From NCBI GenBank assembly GCA_036382855.1, contig DASVPO010000025.1:76403-140402 (forward strand): DNA of 64,000 bases, given 5' to 3'. The stretch comes from DASVTR01 sp036382855. GTDB taxonomy: Bacteria; Acidobacteriota; Blastocatellia; Pyrinomonadales; Pyrinomonadaceae. Positions within the stretch are counted from its first letter, which is position 1; every line of letters starts with the position of its first letter. The notes below the pieces were generated by a model. That model searched no databases, was not told the DNA's origin, and worked only from the letters and a program-made list of their open reading frames with translations. This document shows positions 24,748 through 34,685 of this stretch, in pieces. The position numbers and the translations under genes are program-made.

Positions 24748-26358
24748 ATGAATCGTAGAAATTTCTTGCGGTACGGCCTGCTTGGCAGCGCGGCGGCTCT
24801 GGCTCGTCCTGCTGTGTCGCGCGCAAGCTTGAGCACAAACGTCTCTGCTCCTGCTTTCGAGCTGGAAGAACTCACCATCGCGCAGCTTCAGGAGGGGATG
24901 AAAAGCGGCAGGTGGACGGCTCGCTCACTCGCGTTGAAGTATCTGAGGCGGATTAAGGAACTCGATAAGAGTGGGCCTGCAATCAACTCGATTATCGAAC
25001 TCAACCCGGATGCGCTCCAGATTGCCGCAGCGCTCGACCGTGAACGCAGGAGCCGTGGCCCGCGCGGTCCTCTGCACGGCATTCCCATCCTGCTCAAAGA
25101 CAACATTGATACGGCCGACCGTATGATGACCACGGCCGGTTCGCTGGCGCTCGTCGGCGCTCAAGCCCCATCGCGCGATGCCTTCATCGTCGGAAGGCTG
25201 CGCGCCGCCGGAGCGGTCATTCTGGGCAAGACTAACTTAAGCGAGTGGGCCAACTTTCGTTCGACGCGTTCGACGAGCGGTTGGAGCGGGCGCGGCGGAC
25301 AAACGCGCAATCCTTACGCGACCCTTCGCAACCCCTGCGGCTCAAGTTCCGGCTCCGGCGCAGCCGTCGCGGCAAACCTTGCGGCGGCAGCCATCGGCAC
25401 GGAGACTGACGGCTCAATCGTTTGCCCGTCATCCGCTAATGCGATTGTCGGATTAAAGCCCACGCTCGGACTTGTTAGCCGCGCTGGCATCATCCCGATT
25501 GCACACAGCCAGGACACAGCAGGGCCGATGACGCGCACCGTCGCAGACGCAGCCATCCTGCTCGGAATTCTCGCGGGCGTTGATGCACGCGATGAGGCGA
25601 CAGAAAAGAATCGTGACCGTATGCCAATTGACTACACACGATTTCTGGACCCTGACGGACTGAAGAACGCTCGCATCGGTGTCACAAGAAAGTTTTTCGG
25701 CTTCAACGACAAGGTTGACAAGCTGATGGATGAAGCCATCGCTGTGATGAAACGGCGCGGCGCTGTCATCGTTGACCCGGCGGATATTCCGACCGCCGGA
25801 AAGTTTGACGATTCGGAGTTTGAAGTCTTGTTGTACGAATTCAAGGCCGACCTTAACAAGTATCTGGCCGAGCGCGGAACGAAGTCTCCTGCTCGCTCGT
25901 TGAAGGAGTTAATCGAATTCAACGAGCGTCATCGAGAGCGTGAGATGCCCTACTTCGGTCAGGAGATTTTCATACGGGCGGAAGCTAAGGGGACGCTGAC
26001 GGATAAAGACTACAGGGAGGCACTCTCGAAGAATCATCGTCTCTCGCGCGGCGAAGGCATTGACGCTGTGATGAAAGAGCACAAGCTGGACGCGCTCGTT
26101 GGGCCAACAGGCGGCCCGCCTTGGACGACAGACCTTATCAACGGCGACCATTTTTCCGGCGCGAGTTCGACGCCCGCGGCCGTCGCAGGCTATCCGAACA
26201 TCACCGTTCCGGCGGGCTTCATACACGGCCTGCCCGTCGGTATCTCATTCTTCGGCAGAGCCTACAGCGAACCCGTGCTCATCAAGCTGGCCTACGCCTT
26301 CGAGCAGGCCACCAGATTTCGCAGGCCGCCCCGCTTTCTGAGTAGCGAGAGCCGGTGA
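24748..26358 (+). CDS. Exported amidase (amidase-signature family) with twin-arginine leader
   Basis: 536 residues. The leader MNRRNFLRYGLLGSAAALA is a Tat-type signal, so the folded enzyme is probably moved to the periplasm. The amidase signature is complete: the catalytic Lys in IPILLKDNIDT, the Gly/Ser-rich block PCGSSSGSGAAVAANLAAAA, and the TETDGSIVCPSSANAIVG block with the nucleophilic Ser region. The C-terminal part has GPTGGPPWTTDLINGD and AVAGYPNITVPAG. Substrates in this family range from amino-acid amides to peptides and cannot be fixed here. It is not GatA: no gatB or gatC is near and GatA is cytosolic. A bidirectional terminator follows. Confidence 0.9.
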   Translation: MNRRNFLRYGLLGSAAALARPAVSRASLSTNVSAPAFELEELTIAQLQEGMKSGRWTARSLALKYLRRIKELDKSGPAINSIIELNPDALQIAAALDRERRSRGPRGPLHGIPILLKDNIDTADRMMTTAGSLALVGAQAPSRDAFIVGRLRAAGAVILGKTNLSEWANFRSTRSTSGWSGRGGQTRNPYATLRNPCGSSSGSGAAVAANLAAAAIGTETDGSIVCPSSANAIVGLKPTLGLVSRAGIIPIAHSQDTAGPMTRTVADAAILLGILAGVDARDEATEKNRDRMPIDYTRFLDPDGLKNARIGVTRKFFGFNDKVDKLMDEAIAVMKRRGAVIVDPADIPTAGKFDDSEFEVLLYEFKADLNKYLAERGTKSPARSLKELIEFNERHREREMPYFGQEIFIRAEAKGTLTDKDYREALSKNHRLSRGEGIDAVMKEHKLDALVGPTGGPPWTTDLINGDHFSGASSTPAAVAGYPNITVPAGFIHGLPVGISFFGRAYSEPVLIKLAYAFEQATRFRRPPRFLSSESR

Positions 26359-26390
26359 GTTAAGACTTAAGGATAGTGCTAATGAATCAG

Positions 26391-26432
26391 AGGCCGTGCG
26401 TCAGGGAAAGAAAACTCTGACGCACGGCCCTT
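26391..26432. terminator. Bidirectional terminator between amidase and giant surface-protein gene
   Basis: GGCCGTGCGTCAG pairs perfectly with CTGACGCACGGCC across a short loop, followed by CTTTTAC on the plus strand. The two flanking genes converge on it, so it can end both transcripts. Confidence 0.85.
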
Positions 26433-26463
26433 TTACTGCTTCCCTATCGCTCACACCCGCTTT

Positions 26464-29400
26464 CTACGGAACGAAAGCTGACGGGACCGGCACATCACCG
26501 GCTACTCCCAGATAGTAGTTGCTGCCCGTGTCTGTGTTGCTGTTGATGTAGTACCAAGTGCCTTCGGTCGGACGCCAGACGGCGAGGTCTGTTTCCCGGT
26601 CGCCATCGTAATCGGCGGCGACGAGTTTGTCGTCAGCGTTGCCCCAGTTGCGGAGCGTCACCCCGCCTGTGCTCTTGCGTATGTACCAGTTGCCCGCCGC
26701 GCGGAAGACGGCGATGTCCGTTAATCCGTCGCCGTCGTAATCTGCGGGCACGGGCCTATCGCCGTTTGCTCCCCAGTTCTGACGCGTGACGGTGTTAAGC
26801 GAGCTATTGACGATATACCAGTTGCCTTCCGATGCACGGTAGATGGCGATGTCCGTCATGCGGTCGCCGTCAAAGTCGCCGAGCACAGGCAGGTCGCCGG
26901 TCGTTCCCCAGTTGCGCAGGGTGACTGTGTTGTCGCGGCTATTGAGGATATACCAATTGCCATCCGATTCGCGCCAGACAGCGACATCAGCACGATTATC
27001 TCCGTCATAATCGCCGGGCACGGGCACGTCGCCCGTCTGTCCCCAGTTATAAATGACGGCTGTGCCGGTCGTGCTCTGGATGACGTACCAGTTGCCTTCG
27101 GAGTGGCGGAAGACTGCGAAGTCTGTCTTGCCGTCGCCGTCGTAATCCGCAGGAACGATGACATCGCCGAGGGCGCTGCGTCCCCAGTCAAGCTGAATCG
27201 TATCAGCGCCGCCGTTGCTGTTGACGACGTGCCAGTTGCCCGTGTCGCCGCTCCAGACGGCAAGGTCTGCCTTGCTGTCGCCGTCAAAGTCGAACTTGGC
27301 GAAGGCGAGCCGTCCAGTTGGCCCATCGTCGTTATCGAGCGTGCCTATTCCCTGAGCATCACTGATGACGGCATTGGTCGCACCGCTGAGGTTGACGAAG
27401 AAGGTCTCGTTGCCCTCGATGATGGTGTCGCCATTGGCCGTGACAGTGATGGTCTGGCTCGTGTTGTTGTTGGCCGGGAAGGTCAGCATGCCGTTGGCCG
27501 ACTGGTAATCAACAGGAGCGTGGGCCGTGCTGTCGGCTGTCGCGTAGTTTACGGTGACGGGCGAAGCGCTCTGAACAGACAGGCTGACGGTGAACACTAG
27601 ATCGGTTGTTCCGCTCTGTCCTTCGTTGACGGTGACGTTGTTGATTGAGAGCGCGGGCTGCGACTCGTTCTCAACGATGTTGAGAGTCGCAGAATTGGGC
27701 GAGCCGATGGTCGCGCCGCCGCCAGCGTTGCTAAGCGTCAGGGTGACGGTCTCATTTCCTTCATAAACGCTGTCGTCTATAACGGGAACATCGAAGGTCT
27801 GCGACGTGACGCCGTCGGCGAAGGTCAGCGTGCCGGAGGCAGTCTGGTAATCCGAGCCGGCGGTGGCAGTGCCGTCGGAGGTCGTGTAATCCACAGTCAC
27901 CTGACCATCGCTGCCGCCTGTGCGGTTGACCGTGATGGTCGCGTGCTGCGCGGGCTCATTTTCGTTGACGTTGTAAGTGGCCGCGCTGAAAGAGAGTGTG
28001 CCGGGAACTGCAACGTCGTCGTTCTGTATTGTCCCGACGCCGGTATCGTCAGAGATGGTCGCGTTCGTTGGCATCGTGAGTACGACGTTGAATGCTTCGT
28101 CCGGCTCAAACGCTGTATCGCCGTTGACCTTGACAGTGACGGTCTTCGTCGTCTCGCCGGGGTTGAAGGTGAGCGTGCCGTTGGTCTGATCGTAGTCGTT
28201 ATTGGCAACGGTCGCCGTGTCGTCGGCGGTCGCATAATTAACGGTCACGGTTTGGCCCACGGCCTGTGAGAGCGTGACGGTGAAGACGTAGTCAGTCTGT
28301 CCAGCGTTGCCTTCAAGGTGCGTCACGTTGTCAATCGAGAGATTCGGTAAAGGCTCGAAGTCGTAAGTCACATGCGCGGCGTTGACGCTGATATTAAAGG
28401 CATCAACGTTGCCATCGAAGCCGGGAGACCAGGGGCCGCCGACCTTGAAGAGCAGCGCGCCCGCGTTAAGAAGGCCGGCGTTGGGGAAGCTGGCGAGCAC
28501 CTGCTGCCACGTGCAGGGAGTGTTTTGCTGGCAGGGATTGGGAACACTGACGTTGCCGTTGATGGTCACGGTCGAGCGTGTTCCATACCAGTTGCCGGCC
28601 AGCGCGTTCCAGTTCTGCCAAACGTTCTGTTGAACGGTTCCTGATTGATACGGCTCAAAGACGAGCCGGCCGTGATAGGTGGTGTTCGCGTCCGTCAGAT
28701 CGTAGTCAATATCAAACTGAAGCGAAGGCGCGACCGTCGTGTTGGCGTTGTTGTCCTGGTAACTGCTATAGCGCAGGTCTGTCACGTCGTCCATGCGCGT
28801 GCCGGCATAAGCTGCTGTGCCGAGCGCATGGCGGCCCTGACTGTCAACTGTCAGGAAGGCGCTGCCGACTCCTAGCGGCGGCGTGGCCGGGCCAACTTCA
28901 AAGCCGCCTGAGCCTGTTCCGACTCCCGGATTGTCGTCGAAGAAGGCCCAACCGTTCATGTTGGCGGGCGAGACTACAACCGTGTTCGGAACGCCCTGGA
29001 AGCCGAACGTGCCGCGACCGGGCGTTGTTTCGATGTTGGTGTCCGTGCCGCTCAAGAGGAACGGAATGTACTTGAAGTTGGCGGAAGCTGGGCCCGCGAT
29101 GTCGGGCTGGCCGCCGGGAGGTGTCGCGGAGCCACCGTAGGCGACGGGAATCTGTGCGGCGTAGCCCGGCTCGGCGCTGTTGGCGGTGGTGACGACAGGT
29201 GATGTCGTTCCGAACCAGTTGCCTCTGAAGTTCTTGATGTTGCGTGTGCCTGGCGGGGGAAGCGAGCCGCCGGATTGACGGTCAACAATCTGGCCGTACC
29301 AGTTGCCGCTCAGGTCGTTGTTGCTAAACGTAGAGTGAGCCGCCGACTGCACGGGGCTGTTTGTGCCGCCGCTGGCATCGAGGAAGAGGATGCCGACAGT

Positions 29401-32400
29401 CCAGTTGTTGGTGATGAAGTTTTCCACGACCGTCTGGTAGTCGGTCTGGTTGCGGAAGATAAAGCCTGTGCGGTTGAAGTCAACGACGTTGTTGCGGACT
29501 GTGTGGCCGTTGCTGTTGTTAACGTCAATGCCCGTGCGATTGCCGGTGATGATGTTGTCGTGGACGAGCATGCCTGTGATGGCCTGCCCCTGAACGGCGA
29601 TGCCCACTAGGTTGAGGCCGGGATTATTCCAGTCAGTCGTGTTGTTGCCGTCGCGTGTGATGGTAAAGCCGCTGATCTGGACGTTGCTGGCGGTGACTTG
29701 AATCGTTGCTCCTGAACCGCCGATGGGGCCGCTGATGGTGACAACGTTCGCGCCCGCGCCATTAAGGTTCAAGGTCTTGTTGGCGTTGACATCTTCGTGG
29801 TACGTGCCAGCGGCGACGTTGACCGTGCCATTGGGCGCAACGCCACCCACGCCGCCCTGAATGGTCGGGAAGGCGTCGTAGCCGATTTCGGTTGCGGGGC
29901 CAGCGCCGTCGGGGTCTGTGCCGGGTGCGCCCGTAAAGTCGTCGTCAACGTAGACGGTGTTGGGCAGCGGGCGCGTGTCGTCGTTCAGAATGGTGAGCGT
30001 CGCGGTGCTTGGGCTGCCAAGCGTCGCGCCGCCGGTAGGTGCGCTCAAGGTGAGATTGACTGTCTCATCCGCCTCAAAGGTCGTGTCGCCTGTGACGGAG
30101 ACTGTGAAGGTCTTGTCGGCGGCGTCGCCGTCAGCCCAGTTGAGGTCGCCGGAGTTTGGAGTGTAGTCGTTATCGGCTGTGGTCGCCGTGCCGTCCGAGG
30201 TCGCGTAGTGGACGGAGACAGCGCCGTTGGTGCCGCCCGTGCGTGTGACGGTGATGGTCGCGTTGTGCGTCGCGTTGGTTTCGTTGTCGTTGTAGTTGGC
30301 GGCGCTGAACTGAATAGTGCCGACAGGTGCTACGTCGTCGTTGGTGATTGTGCCTGTGCCGTCGGCATCGGTGATGGACGCGCCCGCCGTGGCGTTGCTC
30401 AGGTGAACGGTAAATGCTTCGTCAGGCTCGACGCTCGTGTCGCCGTTGACGTTGACGGTGATGGGCATCGTCATGTCGCCGGGGGCGAAGCTGAGCGTGC
30501 CGTTGGTGGCTGTGTAGTCGTTATCGGCAACGGTCGCCGTGCCGTCTACGGTCGTGAACTGGACGGAGGTTGTTAGCGCCGTCGCGCCCGTCTTGGTGAC
30601 TGTGAAGGTGTAGGTGGTTGTGCCTGTGTCGCCTTCATTGTGGGTCACGTCGTCAATGGAGAACGTGGGCGCGGTTTCATTGTCTATAATCGTGCCTGTG
30701 CCTGTGCCCTGACCTGTTGCGATAGTGGCGTTCGTCGGATTCGAGAGCGTGACGGTGAACGTCTCGTTGCCTTCGTACACGCTGTCGTCTGTGATGGGGA
30801 TGGAGATAGTGGTCGAAGTACTGCCAGCCGGGATTATGCCGTTGGAATTGGTGGTGGCTGTGTAATCCGAGCCAGCCGTCGCCGTGCCGTCAGCAGTTGC
30901 ATCCTGGAAGGTCGTATTGAAGGCAGAGAGGCCGGACTGCGTAACGGTGAAGACCATGAAGCCGTCGCCCTCGCCCGCCGAGGTGTTGGCAATAGAGATG
31001 GTCGGCTGCGTCTCGTCGTCAACAATCGTCAGGATGGCCGTGTTCTGAGCGCCGAGCGCAGCGCCGTTAGTGGGATTGCTGAGCGCGAGAAAGACCGTCT
31101 CATCGCCTTCATAAATCGAGTCGTTGTTGATTGGGATGGTGAAGGTAGCGGTGGCCGCGCCGTCTGCGAAAGTGACGACGATGGAAGTCGTCGTGTAGTC
31201 ATCGCCGGGGGTCGCCGTGCCGCCTGCGACGGTCGAAGCGGTGACGGAGACTGCGCCGACGGTCTGCGTGCGGCTCAAGGTGATGGTGGCAACGCCCGTC
31301 CCGTCGTTTTCGTTGACGCTATAGGTCGCGGAGTTGAACTGAATGACTGAAGAGACGAAATTGCCAGCGTCCGCGCCGATGTCCGTGGGGGTCAGGCTGG
31401 CACGCGTCTGGCCGTCGAAGTCGTCCGTCACAGCAGGGATGGCAATGCCGTGGCTCTCGATGGGCGTATTGCTTTGAACGTGTAAATCAACGGTGCTGCT
31501 CGTGCCGTTCGGGGCGATGAAGTTCGGATCGCCTGCGATGCTGTTCGCGTCCTGACCTGTGGCCGTTCTCCAAGCGGCGAGCGTCGGGACGACAGTGTTA
31601 TTAAAGACGCCTGTTGCGCCGTCTGTTCCTGAGAAATAGAGGTCGTTGTAATTGCTGGTCAATCCAGGGGGGTTCGGCGCTGTTCCGCCGACTCTGATAG
31701 CGATGTGGGCGACGCCGCCCGCGACGGCGTTGCTGCGTGCGTTCCAGAAAATGTTGTCCTGATAGGCGCGTGTGACGGTGACAACGTCGCTGTAGAAGCA
31801 ATAGGAATTTGAGGCTGTCGGTGTGGCAAGGACGCCCGTGCCGCCGATGTATATGCTGTTGTGATAAAAATTATTGGTCGCGCCTGCGGCATCTCTAATG
31901 CCGATAATGGAAGAAGGAAGGGTGACTGAACTGCCCGCCGCGTTAATGCCGAGGCGAATCATGTTGTTCTTATAGGTTGCTGTTCCAGTCGCGCCTCCGC
32001 TGATTCCCCAAATCTGTGTTCCGCTCACCGTCGAAGTCAACGAGAACGAGTGAATAAAATTCCGCTCGATGACGTTGGCGGTCGCGGGCAAGCTAAGAGA
32101 CATACCATAGATGGAATTGGCCGCTGCGCCCGAAGCGTTACTCAAGGAATGAATCGTGTTCTGCGAGATTGTATTCGCGCCCGTACTTCCCGATGCGAGG
32201 ATGCCAGCCGAGACGATTAAGCTCGCACCATTGGAAGCGCTGCTCATGTTGCGGATAGTGTTTCCCGTAGCGGTAAGATTCGGTAGCGAAGTTTGAATGC
32301 CATACATGGCATAAGAGCCGACCTGCGTGTCGGTAATAGCTCCGGCGGCAACTGCTCCGCCAATGGTGTTGTTATTAATTGTCGCGGTGACACCCGTGGT

Positions 32401-33996
32401 CGTATTGGCGAGAATCCCTCTGAATCCCGTTGTAGTGCCGCTGCTTTGAATGGTTATCGCGCCGATGTTGTTGTTGGAAATGTTAGTGTTGAAAAAGCTG
32501 AAATTGTAAAAGCCGATGACGGGTGCGGTGCTGGCAGTTGTTGAAGTGTGATTTAAGACGATGGTTGAAGAACCGTCCAAACTGCCGATAGTGTTGCCGG
32601 TCGCGTTTATCAAACCGTCACTCGTGCCCATCGCAACAGCGATAAACGCCGAGCTTGCTGTGGTTGTCGAATTGCGGCTCGAAGTTTGGTTAATGCCGGA
32701 GATAATATTGTTCTGGACTAACGTGGCTGGAGCAGTCGTTCTGACGTTTGGAAGGTCAATCGCTCTGAATTCATTATCCAAGCCGCTAATTGTGTATGTT
32801 CCCGTTCCATTTGCCGCGCCGAATCCGATTGTGTTTCCGCTAATCGTAAAACCGCCCGACGTGTTGTTTATCGTTATCGCCGCATGACGCAATATCGCTG
32901 TGGTAAATGTTCGCGGCGCGGTTTGATAAAATTTGTTATTTGAAATCGTCCAGGCTTCATTACCTGAAACAACATTTATACCTGAATGGCTTTGGGTCGC
33001 GGAAAAGTAGTCGAAGATGTTGTTGCCGGTAATTTGCACATTATCATTTTCGATGGTTGAGCTTGTGCCGCTTCCTATAATCGCCTTTGAAGGCAGATTC
33101 GCGCCCGCCGGTCCGATGTTGTTGTTGGAAATTGTGATGTTGTCGTTTCCGATTGTCGTTCCCGACCCGATTACGATATTTCCGGCGCTAGTTCCAAGCG
33201 TCGCAGTTGACGAGCCTAAAATAGTAGTATTGGTTACAGTATTGTTCGTTGCGTCGGCGACAAGGCGAACCGTCGCAGTTCCTGATGTTGCGCTGACAGT
33301 CGTATTGGAAAGTGTCAGGGAGTTGCCGCCCGTGTTCAGGCCGTTGATGGTCACGTTGTCCGCGCCGTTGAGGTTAATCAATGGATTGCCTGCCGTAATC
33401 GCGCCGCTGATTGTTCGCGCCGCGCCGCCTGCTGGAGACATCGTAATCGAAGTGACGCCCGCTACCTGATTTAAGCTCGCGCCCGTTCCTGTTTCGACGG
33501 TGTTGCCGCAAACGTCAATCGTGATGGTTCCCGTGTGCAGCGTTGCGCCGTTGATGGCTGTGAAGGCGAGGGCGAGCGTGGCGTAGGGCGTCGGCACGCC
33601 CGCGGCTGTTCCGCCGGATGATTCCACTTCAATTGGCCCTGCCGTCTCGCACGTTCCGGCGACGGTCGGGCTGTTATCGCCCGTTGACACGAAAAGTGCA
33701 GACGCGTCAGCCGCCGCATTGCGTTCTCGCGCGGCGGCAGCGTCGTTCAACTTCCTGATTGTATCGTCAATGAAAGAGCGTGGCTGCTGCTGCTCATCCT
33801 CCGCTCTCGCCGGTTTGACTTCCACTGGCATCTGCGGTGCGGCCATAGCTCCGGCAGCGTTATTGTCTCTGCTCAACGTCCCTTGCATTTGGACTGTCGA
33901 GGTAAAGACAGAGGCGATGGCGCAGATTGCGATGAGGGCGGCGATGAGGTGTGCGCCAGCGGTTCTGGGGGCGTTGAGCTTACGGAAATTTTTCAT
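26464..33996 (-). CDS. Giant secreted repeat protein: beta-helix, seven Calx-beta domains, FG-GAP-type repeats
   Basis: 2510 residues, by far the largest gene here. A hydrophobic signal lies at about residues 14-37. Domains, with rough positions: a parallel beta-helix rich in NNTI/ISNNNI turns (about 100-870); four Calx-beta domains (about 884-1339, each ending in a T-I-x-D-D/N-E strand); a NosD-like beta-helix (about 1342-1650); a lectin-like segment (about 1650-1880); three more Calx-beta domains (about 1884-2218); and six FG-GAP/VCBS-like repeats with D-Y-D-G-D-G-x-T-D loops (about 2229-2510). Calx-beta and DGD loops bind calcium. This is a surface or secreted adhesin-like protein; partners are unknown. 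AAGGA precedes the ATG at the end of a long structured leader. Confidence 0.88.
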   Translation of the reverse strand: MKNFRKLNAPRTAGAHLIAALIAICAIASVFTSTVQMQGTLSRDNNAAGAMAAPQMPVEVKPARAEDEQQQPRSFIDDTIRKLNDAAAARERNAAADASALFVSTGDNSPTVAGTCETAGPIEVESSGGTAAGVPTPYATLALAFTAINGATLHTGTITIDVCGNTVETGTGASLNQVAGVTSITMSPAGGAARTISGAITAGNPLINLNGADNVTINGLNTGGNSLTLSNTTVSATSGTATVRLVADATNNTVTNTTILGSSTATLGTSAGNIVIGSGTTIGNDNITISNNNIGPAGANLPSKAIIGSGTSSTIENDNVQITGNNIFDYFSATQSHSGINVVSGNEAWTISNNKFYQTAPRTFTTAILRHAAITINNTSGGFTISGNTIGFGAANGTGTYTISGLDNEFRAIDLPNVRTTAPATLVQNNIISGINQTSSRNSTTTASSAFIAVAMGTSDGLINATGNTIGSLDGSSTIVLNHTSTTASTAPVIGFYNFSFFNTNISNNNIGAITIQSSGTTTGFRGILANTTTGVTATINNNTIGGAVAAGAITDTQVGSYAMYGIQTSLPNLTATGNTIRNMSSASNGASLIVSAGILASGSTGANTISQNTIHSLSNASGAAANSIYGMSLSLPATANVIERNFIHSFSLTSTVSGTQIWGISGGATGTATYKNNMIRLGINAAGSSVTLPSSIIGIRDAAGATNNFYHNSIYIGGTGVLATPTASNSYCFYSDVVTVTRAYQDNIFWNARSNAVAGGVAHIAIRVGGTAPNPPGLTSNYNDLYFSGTDGATGVFNNTVVPTLAAWRTATGQDANSIAGDPNFIAPNGTSSTVDLHVQSNTPIESHGIAIPAVTDDFDGQTRASLTPTDIGADAGNFVSSVIQFNSATYSVNENDGTGVATITLSRTQTVGAVSVTASTVAGGTATPGDDYTTTSIVVTFADGAATATFTIPINNDSIYEGDETVFLALSNPTNGAALGAQNTAILTIVDDETQPTISIANTSAGEGDGFMVFTVTQSGLSAFNTTFQDATADGTATAGSDYTATTNSNGIIPAGSTSTTISIPITDDSVYEGNETFTVTLSNPTNATIATGQGTGTGTIIDNETAPTFSIDDVTHNEGDTGTTTYTFTVTKTGATALTTSVQFTTVDGTATVADNDYTATNGTLSFAPGDMTMPITVNVNGDTSVEPDEAFTVHLSNATAGASITDADGTGTITNDDVAPVGTIQFSAANYNDNETNATHNATITVTRTGGTNGAVSVHYATSDGTATTADNDYTPNSGDLNWADGDAADKTFTVSVTGDTTFEADETVNLTLSAPTGGATLGSPSTATLTILNDDTRPLPNTVYVDDDFTGAPGTDPDGAGPATEIGYDAFPTIQGGVGGVAPNGTVNVAAGTYHEDVNANKTLNLNGAGANVVTISGPIGGSGATIQVTASNVQISGFTITRDGNNTTDWNNPGLNLVGIAVQGQAITGMLVHDNIITGNRTGIDVNNSNGHTVRNNVVDFNRTGFIFRNQTDYQTVVENFITNNWTVGILFLDASGGTNSPVQSAAHSTFSNNDLSGNWYGQIVDRQSGGSLPPPGTRNIKNFRGNWFGTTSPVVTTANSAEPGYAAQIPVAYGGSATPPGGQPDIAGPASANFKYIPFLLSGTDTNIETTPGRGTFGFQGVPNTVVVSPANMNGWAFFDDNPGVGTGSGGFEVGPATPPLGVGSAFLTVDSQGRHALGTAAYAGTRMDDVTDLRYSSYQDNNANTTVAPSLQFDIDYDLTDANTTYHGRLVFEPYQSGTVQQNVWQNWNALAGNWYGTRSTVTINGNVSVPNPCQQNTPCTWQQVLASFPNAGLLNAGALLFKVGGPWSPGFDGNVDAFNISVNAAHVTYDFEPLPNLSIDNVTHLEGNAGQTDYVFTVTLSQAVGQTVTVNYATADDTATVANNDYDQTNGTLTFNPGETTKTVTVKVNGDTAFEPDEAFNVVLTMPTNATISDDTGVGTIQNDDVAVPGTLSFSAATYNVNENEPAQHATITVNRTGGSDGQVTVDYTTSDGTATAGSDYQTASGTLTFADGVTSQTFDVPVIDDSVYEGNETVTLTLSNAGGGATIGSPNSATLNIVENESQPALSINNVTVNEGQSGTTDLVFTVSLSVQSASPVTVNYATADSTAHAPVDYQSANGMLTFPANNNTSQTITVTANGDTIIEGNETFFVNLSGATNAVISDAQGIGTLDNDDGPTGRLAFAKFDFDGDSKADLAVWSGDTGNWHVVNSNGGADTIQLDWGRSALGDVIVPADYDGDGKTDFAVFRHSEGNWYVIQSTTGTAVIYNWGQTGDVPVPGDYDGDNRADVAVWRESDGNWYILNSRDNTVTLRNWGTTGDLPVLGDFDGDRMTDIAIYRASEGNWYIVNSSLNTVTRQNWGANGDRPVPADYDGDGLTDIAVFRAAGNWYIRKSTGGVTLRNWGNADDKLVAADYDGDRETDLAVWRPTEGTWYYINSNTDTGSNYYLGVAGDVPVPSAFVP

Positions 33997-33999
33997 TGG

Positions 34000-34411
34000 G
34001 AGCTATTCCTTCACAGAGCTTTCGGCAACCGGGTAATCAGGTTGAAAGTTAGGGCAATCACAATTAGTGTCACAAACAGACGCCGGGAGATAGCGAGCAA
34101 CAGACAAGCACGCGTGTGGCGTGCGGCCTGTTGCTCGCGCTGGACGTAGCACGGGGGAAGTGCATCCAGAAGTCGTCAAATGTTTCGCGTCCGGGAAATC
34201 CGCAATTGAATCGGGTTGCGGGCTGTAGGTCAGCCGACGAGGCGGGAAGAATATCCCGCTTCGGTCTTCGACCCGTTGTAGGTAATCCCTGAAAGGTAGA
34301 GCGTTATCTAGGGGGTACTCTATTAGAGCGGTTCTGCTAAGCCGGGTAACTTAGGCCGGTAAACTAAAATTTCTGGCCGGGTACTGCTTCTATCTCAAAC
34401 GAATGAACGTG
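34000..34411 (-). ncRNA. Long structured 5' leader of the giant gene (unidentified RNA)
   Basis: Between the predicted promoter and the start codon lie about 400 bases without a credible frame. In transcript sense there are adjoining hairpins GGTCGAAGACC (34263-34273), GCGGGA/TCCCGC (34242-34259) and GGCTG/CAGCC (34221-34235), with CGGGT/ACCCG able to close around them. Further on is a large hairpin with arms GCGAGCAACAG/CTGTTGCTCGC (34093-34138) and an inner GCACGC/GCGTGC stem, about 97 bases before the ATG. I do not recognise a known riboswitch. It may be an attenuator, protein-binding leader or new RNA motif. Confidence 0.5.
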
Positions 34412-34412
34412 C

Positions 34413-34441
34413 ACGCTACAGGAACGGTCAACCGATGTCAA
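34413..34441 (-). promoter_or_regulatory. Sigma-70-type promoter for the giant gene
   Basis: On the minus strand TTGACA (34436-34441) and TAGCGT (34413-34418) are separated by exactly 17 bases. Transcription would begin near 34405, giving a leader of about 410 bases. The -35 box is perfect; the -10 keeps the essential first two bases and last T. Confidence 0.6.
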
Positions 34442-34581
34442 GCCGTTTTTGTCGAAAACGTTACAATTATCAAAAATTTATAACGGCTAAATGCAAGCTA
34501 CGACAAACCAAGCGTTAGCTAAATCAACAGGAATCCGCTTTAGTCAGACACAGGCGACCGCGTTTGTCCCCTGAGAAAAAA

Positions 34582-34620
34582 GCCGGGAGCGCAGTCTTTA
34601 TCAAGACCCACGCTCCCGGC
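34582..34620 (-). terminator. Rho-independent terminator after mqnC
   Basis: GCCGGGAGCG pairs with CGCTCCCGGC, and on the minus strand the stem is followed directly by TTTTTTCTC. It lies 66 bases past the mqnC stop. This is one of the clearest terminators in the window. Confidence 0.88.
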
Positions 34621-34685
34621 ATCCACAGTTAATTCCTCTCCCGGCGCTTTCCTCAGACCGCAACGGAAGTCTTCATCCGTCGCTC

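Noticed and set aside
29797..30576. 259-residue open frame on the plus strand opposite the giant gene
   Set aside because: It is opposite the Calx-beta coding region, repeats because that region repeats, and matches no family. It is a shadow of GC-rich, stop-poor antisense sequence. The same holds for the other plus-strand frames between 27100 and 33900.
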